This document shows positions 33,221 through 41,782 of a stretch of 64,000 bases of DNA, one piece after another. The stretch comes from Novosphingobium aureum. Lineage in GTDB: Bacteria; Pseudomonadota; Alphaproteobacteria; Sphingomonadales; Sphingomonadaceae. Under the pieces are notes generated by a model. The model was not told where the DNA came from. It ran no database searches and saw only the letters and a program-made list of their open reading frames with translations. Positions within the stretch are counted from its first letter, which is position 1, and each line of letters begins with the position of its first letter. The stretch spans positions 310,001-374,000 of the forward strand of contig NZ_JADZGI010000002.1 of assembly GCF_015865035.1 (NCBI RefSeq), read 5' to 3'. Both the position numbers and the translations under genes were made by a program.

Positions 33221-35167
33221 CTATCGGGTCATCACGTAGCGCCCCGGAGCTTCCTCGATCACCGTGTCGCCGCGACCTCCCGGCTTGCGCTTGCCCTTTG
33301 CCGCGACGGTCTCATTGTCGCGCTCTCGCAGCCACTGGGCCCAGTGCGGCCACCAGCTGCCGGGATGCTCGGTCGCGCCGGAGACGAAGTCCTCGAGCGT
33401 GTCGGGCGCGCCCTCGTTGGTCCAGTACTGGTACTTGTTCGCAGACGGCGGATTGACCACACCGGCGATGTGGCCTGACCCCGCGAGCAGGAAGGTGGCC
33501 GGCCCGGCGAGGTAGTGAACGAGCTTCCACACACTTTGCGGCGGCGCGATGTGATCCTCGCGTCCCGCCTGGATGTAGCACGGGGTCGCGATGCGGTGCA
33601 GGTCGATCGGCACTCCGCAAGCCTGCAGCGAGTCGGCGACGACAAGACGATTGTCGCGATAGAGATCGCGCAGGTAGTCACGGTGCCAGCGTGCCGGCAG
33701 GTTGGTGACATCGCCGTTCCAGTGCAGCAGGTCGAAAGCGGGATGTGCCTCGCCCTGCAGGTAGTTCTTCTCGACGTAGCTCCAGATCAGGTCGTTGCCG
33801 CGCAGCAGGTTGAAGGTCGCGGCGAGATAGCGCCCGTCGAGATAGCCCTCGGGCGTCAGCTGCCCGAGCGTCTCGATCTGCTGGCTATCGACGAAGTGCT
33901 TGAGGTCGCCCGCGTCCTCGAAGTCCACCTGAGCAGTGAAGAATGTCGCGCTCGCCACCTTGTCCGCCTCGCCCTTGCGCGCGAGCACGGCGAGCGTCGC
34001 GGCAAGCGTCGTGCCCGCCACGCAATAGCCGATGGTGTGCACCGAGGGCACCTTCAGGCGCTCACGCACGAAATCAATCGCGTCGATCTGGCCCTGGATA
34101 TAGTCGTCCCAGGCAAGGTCGGCCATCGAGGCGTCGGCAGACTTCCACGAAACCATGAAGACGCTGATGCCCTGCTCGACCGCCCAGCGCACGAAGCTCT
34201 TACGCGCGTTAAGGTCGAGAATGTAGAACCGGTTGATCCACGGCGGGAAGATCACCAGCGGGGTCTTGAGCACCTTATCAGTAGTGGGCGTGTACTGGAT
34301 CACCTGGAACAGCGGCGTCTCGTGGACGACCTTGCCCGGGGTCACCGCGATGTTCTCGCCCAACGTGAACATTGCCGGATCGGTATGCGTCAGCTGCCCC
34401 TTGCGAAGATCGGCGACGAAGTTCTCGAAGCCGCGCACGAGGCTCTCGCCGCCAGTCTCGCCCGCCCGCGCGAGGGCTACGGGATTGGTCAAAGGGAAGT
34501 TCGCTGGACTGAGCGCATCGATCATCGTGCGCGCGGCGAAGATCAGCTGCGCCTTTCGCGCAGGCTCGAGCCCCTCGACCGCCTCGGCCATGCGCACCAC
34601 CTCGCTGCCAAGCAGCAGGTAGAGCTGGTGCACCAGCGCGAAGAAGGGTTGCGCACGCCATTCGGGCGCGGCGAAGCGGCGGTCGCGCAGCGGCATTTCA
34701 GGATCGGGGCGAGTACCCGCCGCCGCCTCGGCACCTTCCTCGTTGGTCGCGGCGAACGCCTTCGAGAGCGCGGTGGTCAGCCCGAAGGTACCGTCGCTAC
34801 CGGCCGAGCCCGGCTCGATACCGTATTGCCCCAGGACCGCAGTAATCAGCGCAAGGCTGCGCTCCCACATGCCCTGCTGCACGTCCGGGCGCGCGAGCGG
34901 CAAGTGGCGCATCACGGCTTCCATCGTGCCGATCCACTTCACCGGATCGGCATAGTGCGGCGGCTTGCCCTGGCTTCCCTTCTGGATCTGCTCGACCTGG
35001 AAGTCGGTCCAGATCGTCTGGAGACGTCCCGCGATCTCGGCCCAGTGCACCGCGCTCTCGCCGGCCGTGCCCTGCCCGTTCGCCCCGAGCATGCCGAACA
35101 GGTCGGTCATGCCCTTGGACTGCTGGCGGAAAAGTTCGGTGACGATCTCGGCAGCGTCCTGCGCCAT
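33221..35167 (-). CDS. phaC: Class I polyhydroxyalkanoate synthase
   Basis: A 648-residue PHA polymerase. The lipase-like box with the catalytic Cys is HTIGYCVAGTTLAATL (Cys near residue 382). The acid and histidine partners lie in REDHIAPPQSVW and GSGHIAGVVNPPS. The N-terminal class I region carries NFPLTNPVALARAGETGG, and PPWINRFYILDLNARKSFVR is diagnostic. AGGAGAA precedes the ATG at 35167. Together with the phasin (downstream, same strand) and phaZ at 14 kb it forms the PHA storage set. phaA and phaB are not in the window. Confidence 0.95.
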   Translation of the reverse strand: MAQDAAEIVTELFRQQSKGMTDLFGMLGANGQGTAGESAVHWAEIAGRLQTIWTDFQVEQIQKGSQGKPPHYADPVKWIGTMEAVMRHLPLARPDVQQGMWERSLALITAVLGQYGIEPGSAGSDGTFGLTTALSKAFAATNEEGAEAAAGTRPDPEMPLRDRRFAAPEWRAQPFFALVHQLYLLLGSEVVRMAEAVEGLEPARKAQLIFAARTMIDALSPANFPLTNPVALARAGETGGESLVRGFENFVADLRKGQLTHTDPAMFTLGENIAVTPGKVVHETPLFQVIQYTPTTDKVLKTPLVIFPPWINRFYILDLNARKSFVRWAVEQGISVFMVSWKSADASMADLAWDDYIQGQIDAIDFVRERLKVPSVHTIGYCVAGTTLAATLAVLARKGEADKVASATFFTAQVDFEDAGDLKHFVDSQQIETLGQLTPEGYLDGRYLAATFNLLRGNDLIWSYVEKNYLQGEAHPAFDLLHWNGDVTNLPARWHRDYLRDLYRDNRLVVADSLQACGVPIDLHRIATPCYIQAGREDHIAPPQSVWKLVHYLAGPATFLLAGSGHIAGVVNPPSANKYQYWTNEGAPDTLEDFVSGATEHPGSWWPHWAQWLRERDNETVAAKGKRKPGGRGDTVIEEAPGRYVMTR

Positions 35168-35452
35168 GGGGCAAATTCTCCTCGGGGTCGCGCTATCTGG
35201 GACGACACACGCAGTGCCGTCCTGCCATGTCTGGCCCAGCACGCGCGCGCTGTCGAGGCCCCTTGGCGACGCGGAAGCGACGACCTCGCCTTTGCGACAG
35301 CCCTGCAACTGCGCGCAGAACGCCACGCATGCATGATCGATGCTTTGCGCAATAAAATTTGCAACGATCGCCCATTTGCGTGGCCCTCGTTATCCCCTAC
35401 AGGGGCAACCACGGCATTCCCGCCTCTACCTGTTTCTGGATTTGACGAAGTC

Positions 35453-36664
35453 ATGGAAGACGAGTTCTACCGCATCAAGCGCCTGCCCCCTTATGTCATC
35501 GCCGAAGTCAACGCGATGCGGCACGCGGCACGCACGGCGGGCAAGGACATCATCGACCTTGGCATGGGCAACCCCGACCTGCCCCCGCCCGAGCACGTCA
35601 TCGACAAGCTGTGCGAAGTGGCGCGCAAGCCCGACGCCCATGGCTATTCGCAGTCCAAGGGCATCCCGGGCCTGCGCCGCGCCCAGGCGAATTACTACGC
35701 CAACCGCTTCGGCGTGGAACTCGACCCAGAGAACGAGGTCGTGGTGACCATGGGCTCGAAGGAGGGCCTCGCCAGCCTCGCCACCGCGATCACCGCGCCG
35801 GGCGACGTGGTGCTGGCCCCCAACCCCAGCTACCCGATCCACACTTTCGGCTTCATCATCGCGGGCGCAACGATCCGCTCGGTCCCGACCACGCCTGACG
35901 AGCACTACTGGACCTCGCTCGACCGGGCGATGGCCTTCACCGTGCCGCGTCCCTCGATCCTGGTGGTGAACTACCCCTCGAACCCGACCGCCGAGACCGT
36001 CGATCTCGCCTTCTACGAGCGGCTCGTCGCCTGGGCGAAGGAGAACAAGGTCTGGATCCTTTCGGACCTTGCCTATTCCGAGCTCTACTACGACGGCAAC
36101 CCGACCCGCTCGATCCTCGAGGTTCCGGGCGCCAAGGATGTCGCGGTCGAGTTCACCTCGATGAGCAAGACCTATTCGATGGCCGGCTGGCGCATGGGCT
36201 TCGCGGTCGGCAACCGCAAGCTGATCGCGGCCATGGCGCGGGTGAAGTCCTATCTGGACTACGGCGCCTTCACCCCGATCCAGGCGGCTGCATGCGCAGC
36301 TCTCAACGGGCCGCAGGACATCGTCGAGAAGAACCGCCAGCTCTACCAGAAGCGCCGCGACGTCATGGTCGAGGCCTTCGGCCGTGCTGGCTGGGACATC
36401 CCCAGCCCCAAGGCCTCGATGTTCGCCTGGGCCCCGCTTCCGCCCGCGCTCAAGGACATGGGCAGCCTCGAGTTCTCCAAGCAACTCCTCACCCATGCCG
36501 AAGTCGCCGTGGCGCCGGGCGTGGGCTATGGCGAGGACGGCGAAGGCTTCGTGCGCATCGCCATGGTCGAGAACGAGCAGCGGCTGCGACAGGCCGCGCG
36601 CAACGTGAAACGCTACCTCCAGTCGATGGGCGTTAACGCTCCCAGCACTCAAAAAAATAGCTAG
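35453..36664 (+). CDS. PLP-dependent aminotransferase class I/II (AlaA/AlaC-like)
   Basis: A 403-residue fold-type I aminotransferase. Landmarks: IDLGMGNPDLPPPEHVID (about 39-56), GSKEGLASLATAI, NYPSNPTAE (substrate Asn), LSDLAYSELYYDG and the PLP-lysine region FTSMSKTYSMAGWRMGF. The pattern GNPDLPPP fits alanine transaminases and LL-diaminopimelate-like enzymes; glutamate-pyruvate transaminase is the most likely role. The start at 35453 is chosen because upstream in-frame sequence is antisense to phaC. Confidence 0.85.
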   Translation: MEDEFYRIKRLPPYVIAEVNAMRHAARTAGKDIIDLGMGNPDLPPPEHVIDKLCEVARKPDAHGYSQSKGIPGLRRAQANYYANRFGVELDPENEVVVTMGSKEGLASLATAITAPGDVVLAPNPSYPIHTFGFIIAGATIRSVPTTPDEHYWTSLDRAMAFTVPRPSILVVNYPSNPTAETVDLAFYERLVAWAKENKVWILSDLAYSELYYDGNPTRSILEVPGAKDVAVEFTSMSKTYSMAGWRMGFAVGNRKLIAAMARVKSYLDYGAFTPIQAAACAALNGPQDIVEKNRQLYQKRRDVMVEAFGRAGWDIPSPKASMFAWAPLPPALKDMGSLEFSKQLLTHAEVAVAPGVGYGEDGEGFVRIAMVENEQRLRQAARNVKRYLQSMGVNAPSTQKNS

Positions 36665-36725
36665 TCTTTACAGTCCTTTAAAATCGGAACCTGTAAGATT
36701 TTTGGAGTTGCCATTTAACTGCCAT

Positions 36726-36767
36726 CCCCCGATCCTGCCTGCATCGATATGCCTGCAGGATTGGGGG
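36726..36767 (+). promoter_or_regulatory. Hairpin masking the ribosome site of the downstream regulator
   Basis: CCCCCGATCCTGC (36726-36738) pairs with GCAGGATTGGGGG (36755-36767; one G-U pair). The second arm contains the GGGGGA that would serve as Shine-Dalgarno, 6 bases before the ATG at 36775. Confidence 0.5.
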
Positions 36768-36774
36768 AATTCAA

Positions 36775-37548
36775 ATGGCGGATCGCAGAAGGTTTGACGA
36801 CAGACTTCACACGTTCACCTGGCTTTCCAAAGGAGAGGTCCCGGACCTTTTCGACTTGCGCCGCTGCGGCTGGGCGCTGCGGGAAGACGAAAGCGCCAGC
36901 ATCAGCTGCATCGCCATGCTGGCGGTTACAGACGCATGTGAACCGAACTGGATTGATCGCGCGGACGACTATTCCGTCGCCGCGCGCCGCCGGATGATCG
37001 TCGGGGGCGTGGCCGATGGCGACAAGCGCGCCTTCCTGCTCGCCAAGGGCTTCGGCGACGTGGTCACAAACGACATTCATATCGAGGAACTGGGCCTGCG
37101 CGCCCGCCGCGTAGCCGAGTCGCTCACCAAACTGCCGCGCATTCGCAGCATTGGCCGGCTCAGCCTCGACCTGCTCGAGCGCGAAGCCTACTGCAAGGAA
37201 ACACCGCTCAACCTAAACCCGCGCGAGTTCGCCCTGCTCTGGCGCCTGACCGACAACATCGACCAGTCGGTCAGCAAGCAGGCGCTGATCCGCGACGTCT
37301 GGCGCCTCGGGTTCGTACCCGAGACCAACAGTATCGCGGTGCACATGTCACGCCTGCGCCGCAAGCTGGCATTCGGCGGGCTCGACAACATCATCGATAC
37401 GGTCAGCGGCGGAGGCTATCGTCTTTGTGCAAGCGACCTGGAAGCCCCCGGCCAGCCTGGTTCGAGCATGGGGCAGGATCGCTCGGCACGGATGCACGCG
37501 TCGGAAAACCCATCGGTCGGCCTCGGCTCCTTCTCTGCGAACGGATGA
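36775..37548 (+). CDS. Winged-helix (OmpR/PhoB-type) regulator with degenerate receiver domain
   Basis: A 257-residue regulator. The C-terminal half is a trans_reg_C winged helix: LNLNPREFALLWRLTDN, SVSKQALIRDVWRL, NSIAVHMSRLRRKL and ISTVSGGGYRL-like IDTVSGGGYRL. The N-terminal half has receiver-like secondary structure, but I find no DD pair and no phosphoacceptor Asp after a hydrophobic strand, so it probably does not work by phosphotransfer. No histidine kinase adjoins. A hairpin covers its ribosome site. Confidence 0.75.
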   Translation: MADRRRFDDRLHTFTWLSKGEVPDLFDLRRCGWALREDESASISCIAMLAVTDACEPNWIDRADDYSVAARRRMIVGGVADGDKRAFLLAKGFGDVVTNDIHIEELGLRARRVAESLTKLPRIRSIGRLSLDLLEREAYCKETPLNLNPREFALLWRLTDNIDQSVSKQALIRDVWRLGFVPETNSIAVHMSRLRRKLAFGGLDNIIDTVSGGGYRLCASDLEAPGQPGSSMGQDRSARMHASENPSVGLGSFSANG

Positions 37549-37628
37549 CGCTGAGCGGTTGAACTCCGCTCCGCTGCACCCAGTCAGGGTGGCGCAAGCC
37601 ATGAACCGGAACCGGCAACGCCCGGCGA

Positions 37629-38153
37629 CTACGTATCGCTTGCGTATCCGGCGAGGTCTTCGGGACGATTGATGTTTCCTATGCCCTGCCCTCCGGCAAC
37701 AAGACGGACATTAGCAAGCTCTGCAAAGTGCTTCATCGAGTGGCGCTCACTCGAACGCAGCAAAGTCTCCAGCCTTCCCGTGACCTCGACAGGCCACAGC
37801 CCGATGACGGGCTGACCATCGAGGCAGGCAGGCCCGGGAGAGAGGAGCCCAGGCAGGTCCTCGGGCAAGCCAACGGCATCGACCGGAATGGTCAGCACCT
37901 GGGCATAGCCCTGATCCTGCGCATAGCGCAGCGCCGCCGCCAGCCCGGCCAGCGGCCCCATCCCCGCGTGCGGCCAGTCGGGCACGGTCGGAGCAGGCCC
38001 CGATTCGCGGCCGATGACAAGAACATGGTCACACCAGCCCGCCAGACTGTCGACAGCGCGGGACAGCAAGGTACGCCCCCCAATCTCCGCCAGCGCCTTG
38101 TCACTACCGAAACGTTGCGATTGCCCGCCGGCAAGTACGGCTCCGAGGATCAT
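37629..38153 (-). CDS. mobA: Molybdenum cofactor guanylyltransferase
   Basis: A 174-residue MobA, adding GMP to molybdopterin for DMSO-reductase-family enzymes. Motifs: ILGAVLAGGQSQRFGSDKAL (nucleotide binding), GMGPLAGLAAAL and TIPVDAVGLPEDLP (metal Asp). The C-terminal NINRPEDLA is typical. AGGAAAGGAT precedes the ATG at 38153. This is the MGD counterpart of the MCD-type mocA at 17.8 kb. Confidence 0.9.
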   Translation of the reverse strand: MILGAVLAGGQSQRFGSDKALAEIGGRTLLSRAVDSLAGWCDHVLVIGRESGPAPTVPDWPHAGMGPLAGLAAALRYAQDQGYAQVLTIPVDAVGLPEDLPGLLSPGPACLDGQPVIGLWPVEVTGRLETLLRSSERHSMKHFAELANVRLVAGGQGIGNINRPEDLAGYASDT

Positions 38154-38393
38154 GACTATCCTTTCCTGCTGGGTATGGTCGCTGACGCCTGTCGCGCTGC
38201 GAGGGATGCGGGGCCTTCCCGTCCCCAATGAGCCTAACGCAGCAGGACGGGCAGGCAAGAGCCCAGCAAACCTATGGCCTGCGCGCGCAAACTCACCGCA
38301 GGTGACAAAAATCGTGCGACAAGACCCGCGAGGCCATCAAAAGCCATTGCACTGCCCGCCTTCCGTTGATAGTGGGCGCACCTCCACACCGAA

Positions 38394-38467
38394 GGCCCGA
38401 TGGCGGAGTGGTTACGCACCGGACTGCAAATCCGTTTACGCCGGTTCGATTCCGGCTCGGGCCTCCA
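38394..38467 (+). tRNA. tRNA-Cys (GCA)
   Basis: A cloverleaf with acceptor GGCCCGA/TCGGGCC, anticodon GCA at 38426-38428 in GGACTGCAAATCC, a T-loop GGTTCGATTCC and encoded 3' TCCA. The 3' end doubles as the integration site of the element that follows. Confidence 0.97.
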
Positions 38468-38471
38468 TCCT
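38452..38471. repeat. attL, 20-bp direct repeat in the tRNA-Cys 3' end
   Basis: CCGGCTCGGGCCTCCATCCT, covering the T-arm and acceptor 3' strand. An identical copy is at 49120-49139. Confidence 0.92.
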
Positions 38472-38478
38472 TTCCAAA

Positions 38479-39645
38479 TTATCGCCCATTTTCAGCTCCT
38501 TCTGCTGAATTAGTGTCTAACCTTGGATCGAGGTTAGACATTTCCCACTCGGCAAGGCGGCTTATTGCACCCTCCGCAAGCCGCTCCTGATTGGCGGCAG
38601 CAGTGTAGCGAGCAACCTCATCGTCCTTGCTGTGGCCGCTGACAGACTTCATCGTCTTGTTCGGCATTTCCAGCTCAGCCATGCGCCTCATCGTCGCCTT
38701 GCGCAGCCCATGCGCCGTGCATTTCGGAAGGCCCGCCGCGTCACACTGTTCTCGAAACCAACCGCCAAAACCCTTGACCGAAAAAGGCTTGCCCCATTCG
38801 GTCACTAGAAAACACATGGCATCACTAGGGGGCATGGCGTCAATCGCAGCCGCCAGTTGCGGTGCGATAGGAAGGCGCAACAGCTTACCGGTTTTGCTCT
38901 GCCGGATGACGAATTTGCCGCCGCTGACGTGTTGCCGTCCAAGGTGGATTGCATCGACTTTGCGCTGATCGGTCCAGAGCATCAGCTCCATGGCAAGACG
39001 TTGCTTCGTTCCGAGCGCCCACCGGTTGCGATAAATTGCGATGTCGTCCTCGCTCCAGGTGTAAAAGCCGGTGGACTGATCGCCAGGAGCAACCCTCACT
39101 TGCTGCGTGTCGTCGACTGGATTGGTCGTCAACCAGCCCAGCTTTCGAGCGAACGCGAAAAACCTGCGCAATTCCTTTCGCAGTTTGCGCGCAGCCTCGA
39201 TGCCCCCCACCTTCCGCCCGTTGGCATCGACCGTCTTGATCCGAGCCTTCGCAATGATGGCGTCGATATGTTCGAAGCGGATCGCCTTAACGGGCCGGTC
39301 CTCGCGGCCCTGCGCGAAACGCTCAAGTATCTGGCGAACCTTGGTCTGCGTCGTCGCACTCGGGCCAAGCCTCTCAGGGATAGCAAGATAGCGCCGCAGC
39401 AGGTCGCCAATGCTGCCAGGGATCGTGTTTGCGGCGTGCGCGTCCTCTCGCGCCTGCGCAACAGCTTCCGCGCTATTGAAGCGGCGATACTCTTCACGAA
39501 ATGCCTCAGTGCCCAAGGCTGCGGTGAAGTACTGCGAGGGATAGCCCTTGCGCCGAAAGCGAAGGCGCTCTTTGCCGTGCCTATCCTTGAACCGCGAGAC
39601 GTACTCAGGAAGAAAACGATTGGAGCGAAGACGCTGGCGCGTCAT
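38479..39645 (-). CDS. int: Tyrosine recombinase/integrase of the element
   Basis: A 388-residue phage-type integrase. An N-terminal arm-binding region (RFLPEYVSRFKDRHGKERL) precedes a core-binding domain (about 85-190) and the catalytic domain. Catalytic residues are seen in AHGLRKATMRRMAE (His-x-x-Arg), VSGHSKDDEVARYT (His and nucleophile Tyr) and an earlier Arg in WTDQRKVDAIHL. It ends 8 bases from attL and overlaps the upstream small gene by ATGA. It is therefore the last gene of the capsid operon, so its expression may rise with capsid production. Confidence 0.93.
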   Translation of the reverse strand: MTRQRLRSNRFLPEYVSRFKDRHGKERLRFRRKGYPSQYFTAALGTEAFREEYRRFNSAEAVAQAREDAHAANTIPGSIGDLLRRYLAIPERLGPSATTQTKVRQILERFAQGREDRPVKAIRFEHIDAIIAKARIKTVDANGRKVGGIEAARKLRKELRRFFAFARKLGWLTTNPVDDTQQVRVAPGDQSTGFYTWSEDDIAIYRNRWALGTKQRLAMELMLWTDQRKVDAIHLGRQHVSGGKFVIRQSKTGKLLRLPIAPQLAAAIDAMPPSDAMCFLVTEWGKPFSVKGFGGWFREQCDAAGLPKCTAHGLRKATMRRMAELEMPNKTMKSVSGHSKDDEVARYTAAANQERLAEGAISRLAEWEMSNLDPRLDTNSAEGAENGR

Positions 39646-39827
39646 TGCGTGAACTCCTCGTCCCAAGGATTGCCGAGACTAAGCTCGTTCAGCAAGTTAT
39701 CGGAGAAGAGGACAACAATTCGACCCATATGATCAATACTAACGCCGCGCGGCTTCATGCCAGCAGCAACCGCGCCCTTGAGGGCTTTGGTTACTTCGGC
39801 TTGTTTGAAGGGGGCGCGGGCAGTCAT
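39642..39827 (-). CDS. Small integrase-associated protein
   Basis: A 61-residue protein reading MTARAPFKQAEVTKALKGAV at the start, then RGVSIDHMGRIVVLF and a short acidic end. Such small proteins sit directly before integrases in many alphaproteobacterial elements. An excisionase or integrase-accessory role is plausible but unproven. It overlaps the connector stop by one base and the integrase start by ATGA. Confidence 0.7.
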   Translation of the reverse strand: MTARAPFKQAEVTKALKGAVAAGMKPRGVSIDHMGRIVVLFSDNLLNELSLGNPWDEEFTQ

Positions 39828-40096
39828 TAGACGTCCAACGCCCTGAAGGGTTGCACAAGGCGATCTTCGCCAGTGCCGGCGCTGACGTTTGCTCGGTCCT
39901 GGTCGGACACAGCGATGCGCGCGAGGCACGCGAGTTTGAGGCGCGCGGGTACCTCACCAGTGCCATCCCAGCCATCGGCGGTGGTCAACACTGCCTCAGA
40001 CGCGGCGGCGATAAGCAGCAAGATGGTGCTATCTTCGTCATCGCCATCGATGCGCAGCCAGAGCTTCGCCTCGGCAAGGGTAACAAGGTCAGCCAT
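39827..40096 (-). CDS. Head-tail connector (gp6-like) protein
   Basis: An 89-residue all-helical protein, LVTLAEAKLWLRIDGDDED at the N-terminus followed by ILLLIAAASEAVLTTA, as in HK97 gp6-type adaptors that form the ring under the portal. It overlaps the portal gene by 8 bases. It is the only structure bridging to a tail encoded here, fitting a particle that attaches helper tails. Confidence 0.8.
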   Translation of the reverse strand: MADLVTLAEAKLWLRIDGDDEDSTILLLIAAASEAVLTTADGWDGTGEVPARLKLACLARIAVSDQDRANVSAGTGEDRLVQPFRALDV

Positions 40097-41249
40097 TGGT
40101 CTGCACCTCCGTTGCTCGCGGGTTCCAGCCTTCGACCTGGCGAACTTCCTCCGGGTCAAGAACGCCGGTGTCGATTGCGATCTTGTGGGCGTTCCAGCGG
40201 GTCGCAGGATCGCCACGCAGGAAGCCCGACAGATCCAGCTCAAGCTCGTATGAACTGCCCACCGGGAACAGCGAGCGGGCAAATTCGGCCTCGATCTTGC
40301 GTGCCCAAGGCGAGAGACAGAACGTGGCAAACCACAACCCGGCCTGCGCCGCGTTGGTGAAGGTGTTGTTCTCGTATGCCTGGATGATCGGCGGCGGAAC
40401 GCCGTAGAGGCGGCAAATCTCGATCACGCCGAACTGGCGGGTTTCGAGAAGCTCCGCATCCTCAGGCGAAATCTGGGCAGGCTTGAAGGTCATCCCGCCG
40501 TCGAGCACCAGCGTCTTGCCCGCGTTCCCGGCGCCACCATGGCGGCCATTGAACTGGCTACGCAAGGTGTCACGCTGGTCGGCGGTGAGAGTGCCCGGAA
40601 CTTCGATGAGCCCGGAGGGCGATGCACCGTTGCGCAGGAACTCGCGCGCGTGGCGGTTGGCCAGCTCCACGCCCTGTACGGTATCGGCGGAACGAGACAG
40701 GCGGGAGCGGCCCAGCAGGCCGTCGTCCGTGCGATCTCGCAGGTGGAGCACTTCGCCTTCCAGCAAGCGGCGCATGGAGCCCTTGCCGTCACCAACGTCA
40801 TAAGCGAGGCGACCGCTGGAAAGCTCCTGCACGGTCACATACTGCCACGGCACAAAGATCAGGTTGGAAAGCTGACCGTTGCCGCTGCGCACGATCTCGA
40901 TAAGCCCGTTGCCGGTCAGCAGCGCCGATGCAATCCAGTGCTCGATCACGTCGGGCCACGTCATGCGCGTGGCCAGCTGGCCGCGTGCAAGTCGGGAAAC
41001 CGGGTGCGAGAGACTTTCGGTCCGGTTGTCGCCCTCGCGGCGGTAAACCAGCGCGGGGACGTAGGCGAGCGCCGTGCTGATCGCATTGACGCAGGCCAGA
41101 ACCGCCGAAAGGTTCTCGGCCATGCGTGCGCTCATCACGCTCGGATAGCCGACGTTGGACGCAACTGCCTGCCACGAAGGATCGAGCGGAGAGGCATCGT
41201 CCCTCCGCTCGTAGCCCATGAAGGACGCCATGCGATCAATCAGGCCCAT
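40089..41249 (-). CDS. HK97-family portal protein
   Basis: A 386-residue portal that forms the dodecameric DNA gate. Typical segments: VSRLARGQLATRMTWPDVIE, LLTGNGLIEIVRSGNG, EVLHLRDRTDDGLLGRSRL, then FGVIEICRLYGVPPPIIQAY and NAAQAGLWFATFCLSPWARK. The length is normal. Its start overlaps the protease end by 10 bases. An upstream extension (to 41306) is read-through of the other frame. Confidence 0.93.
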   Translation of the reverse strand: MGLIDRMASFMGYERRDDASPLDPSWQAVASNVGYPSVMSARMAENLSAVLACVNAISTALAYVPALVYRREGDNRTESLSHPVSRLARGQLATRMTWPDVIEHWIASALLTGNGLIEIVRSGNGQLSNLIFVPWQYVTVQELSSGRLAYDVGDGKGSMRRLLEGEVLHLRDRTDDGLLGRSRLSRSADTVQGVELANRHAREFLRNGASPSGLIEVPGTLTADQRDTLRSQFNGRHGGAGNAGKTLVLDGGMTFKPAQISPEDAELLETRQFGVIEICRLYGVPPPIIQAYENNTFTNAAQAGLWFATFCLSPWARKIEAEFARSLFPVGSSYELELDLSGFLRGDPATRWNAHKIAIDTGVLDPEEVRQVEGWNPRATEVQTNG

Positions 41250-41782
41250 CTGCGCGCCTCCGCAAGCTTGAGGGCGCGAGCGCGGCGTTGCCGTTTCGTT
41301 CCCCACTCCATGGAGCGCAAAGCGATCTCAGTTCCCTCATAGGCAGGCCAGGCGCAAACCACGCTGATCTCCTTGAGGGCGATCGAGCGCAGCGTGCGGG
41401 TCGTGCCATCCCAGCTATCGCCGCCCTCGGGGACGGTGAAGCCGAACGACATGCCGCCCAGATCGCCGCGCTCGGCAAGCAGGAGCACGTCGCGGCCCGC
41501 CTGAGTATCGGGCAGGTCGAGCGAGAAGCTCAAGCCGTGGGCATCCTCGGACAAGCGCAAGGTGCCAGAGCGCGTGCGCCCCAGCACCTTGCCTGCGTCG
41601 TGGTCGAGCAGGGCGAGAACATCGCCGGACAGCGCAGCGCGGAACGCTCCGGGGGCAATGCGCTCCCGAAAACGCCCCAAGTCGGCCATGCCGGTGAAAG
41701 TGGCGGCATAGCCCTCAAGCCGCCGCCCAGCGGCGCGAACCTCGGAAAAGGCCCGCCGCTCAAGGGTTGCCGCAACTACCAT
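41240..41782 (-). CDS. HK97-family prohead protease
   Basis: A 180-residue S78-like maturation protease. RLEGYAATFTGMADLGRF and RERIAPGAFRAAL open the fold. LLDHDAGKVLGRTRSGTL carries the catalytic His, and GGMSFGFTVPEGGDSW contains the Ser. It cleaves the capsid delta domain. It is coupled to the capsid gene through a TGATG overlap. Confidence 0.92.
   Translation of the reverse strand: MVVAATLERRAFSEVRAAGRRLEGYAATFTGMADLGRFRERIAPGAFRAALSGDVLALLDHDAGKVLGRTRSGTLRLSEDAHGLSFSLDLPDTQAGRDVLLLAERGDLGGMSFGFTVPEGGDSWDGTTRTLRSIALKEISVVCAWPAYEGTEIALRSMEWGTKRQRRARALKLAEARRWA

Noticed and set aside
33515..35452. Very long rightward open frame upstream of the aminotransferase
   Set aside because: It is antisense to phaC, whose protein is unmistakable. 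The frame stays open because of high GC and codon position bias.
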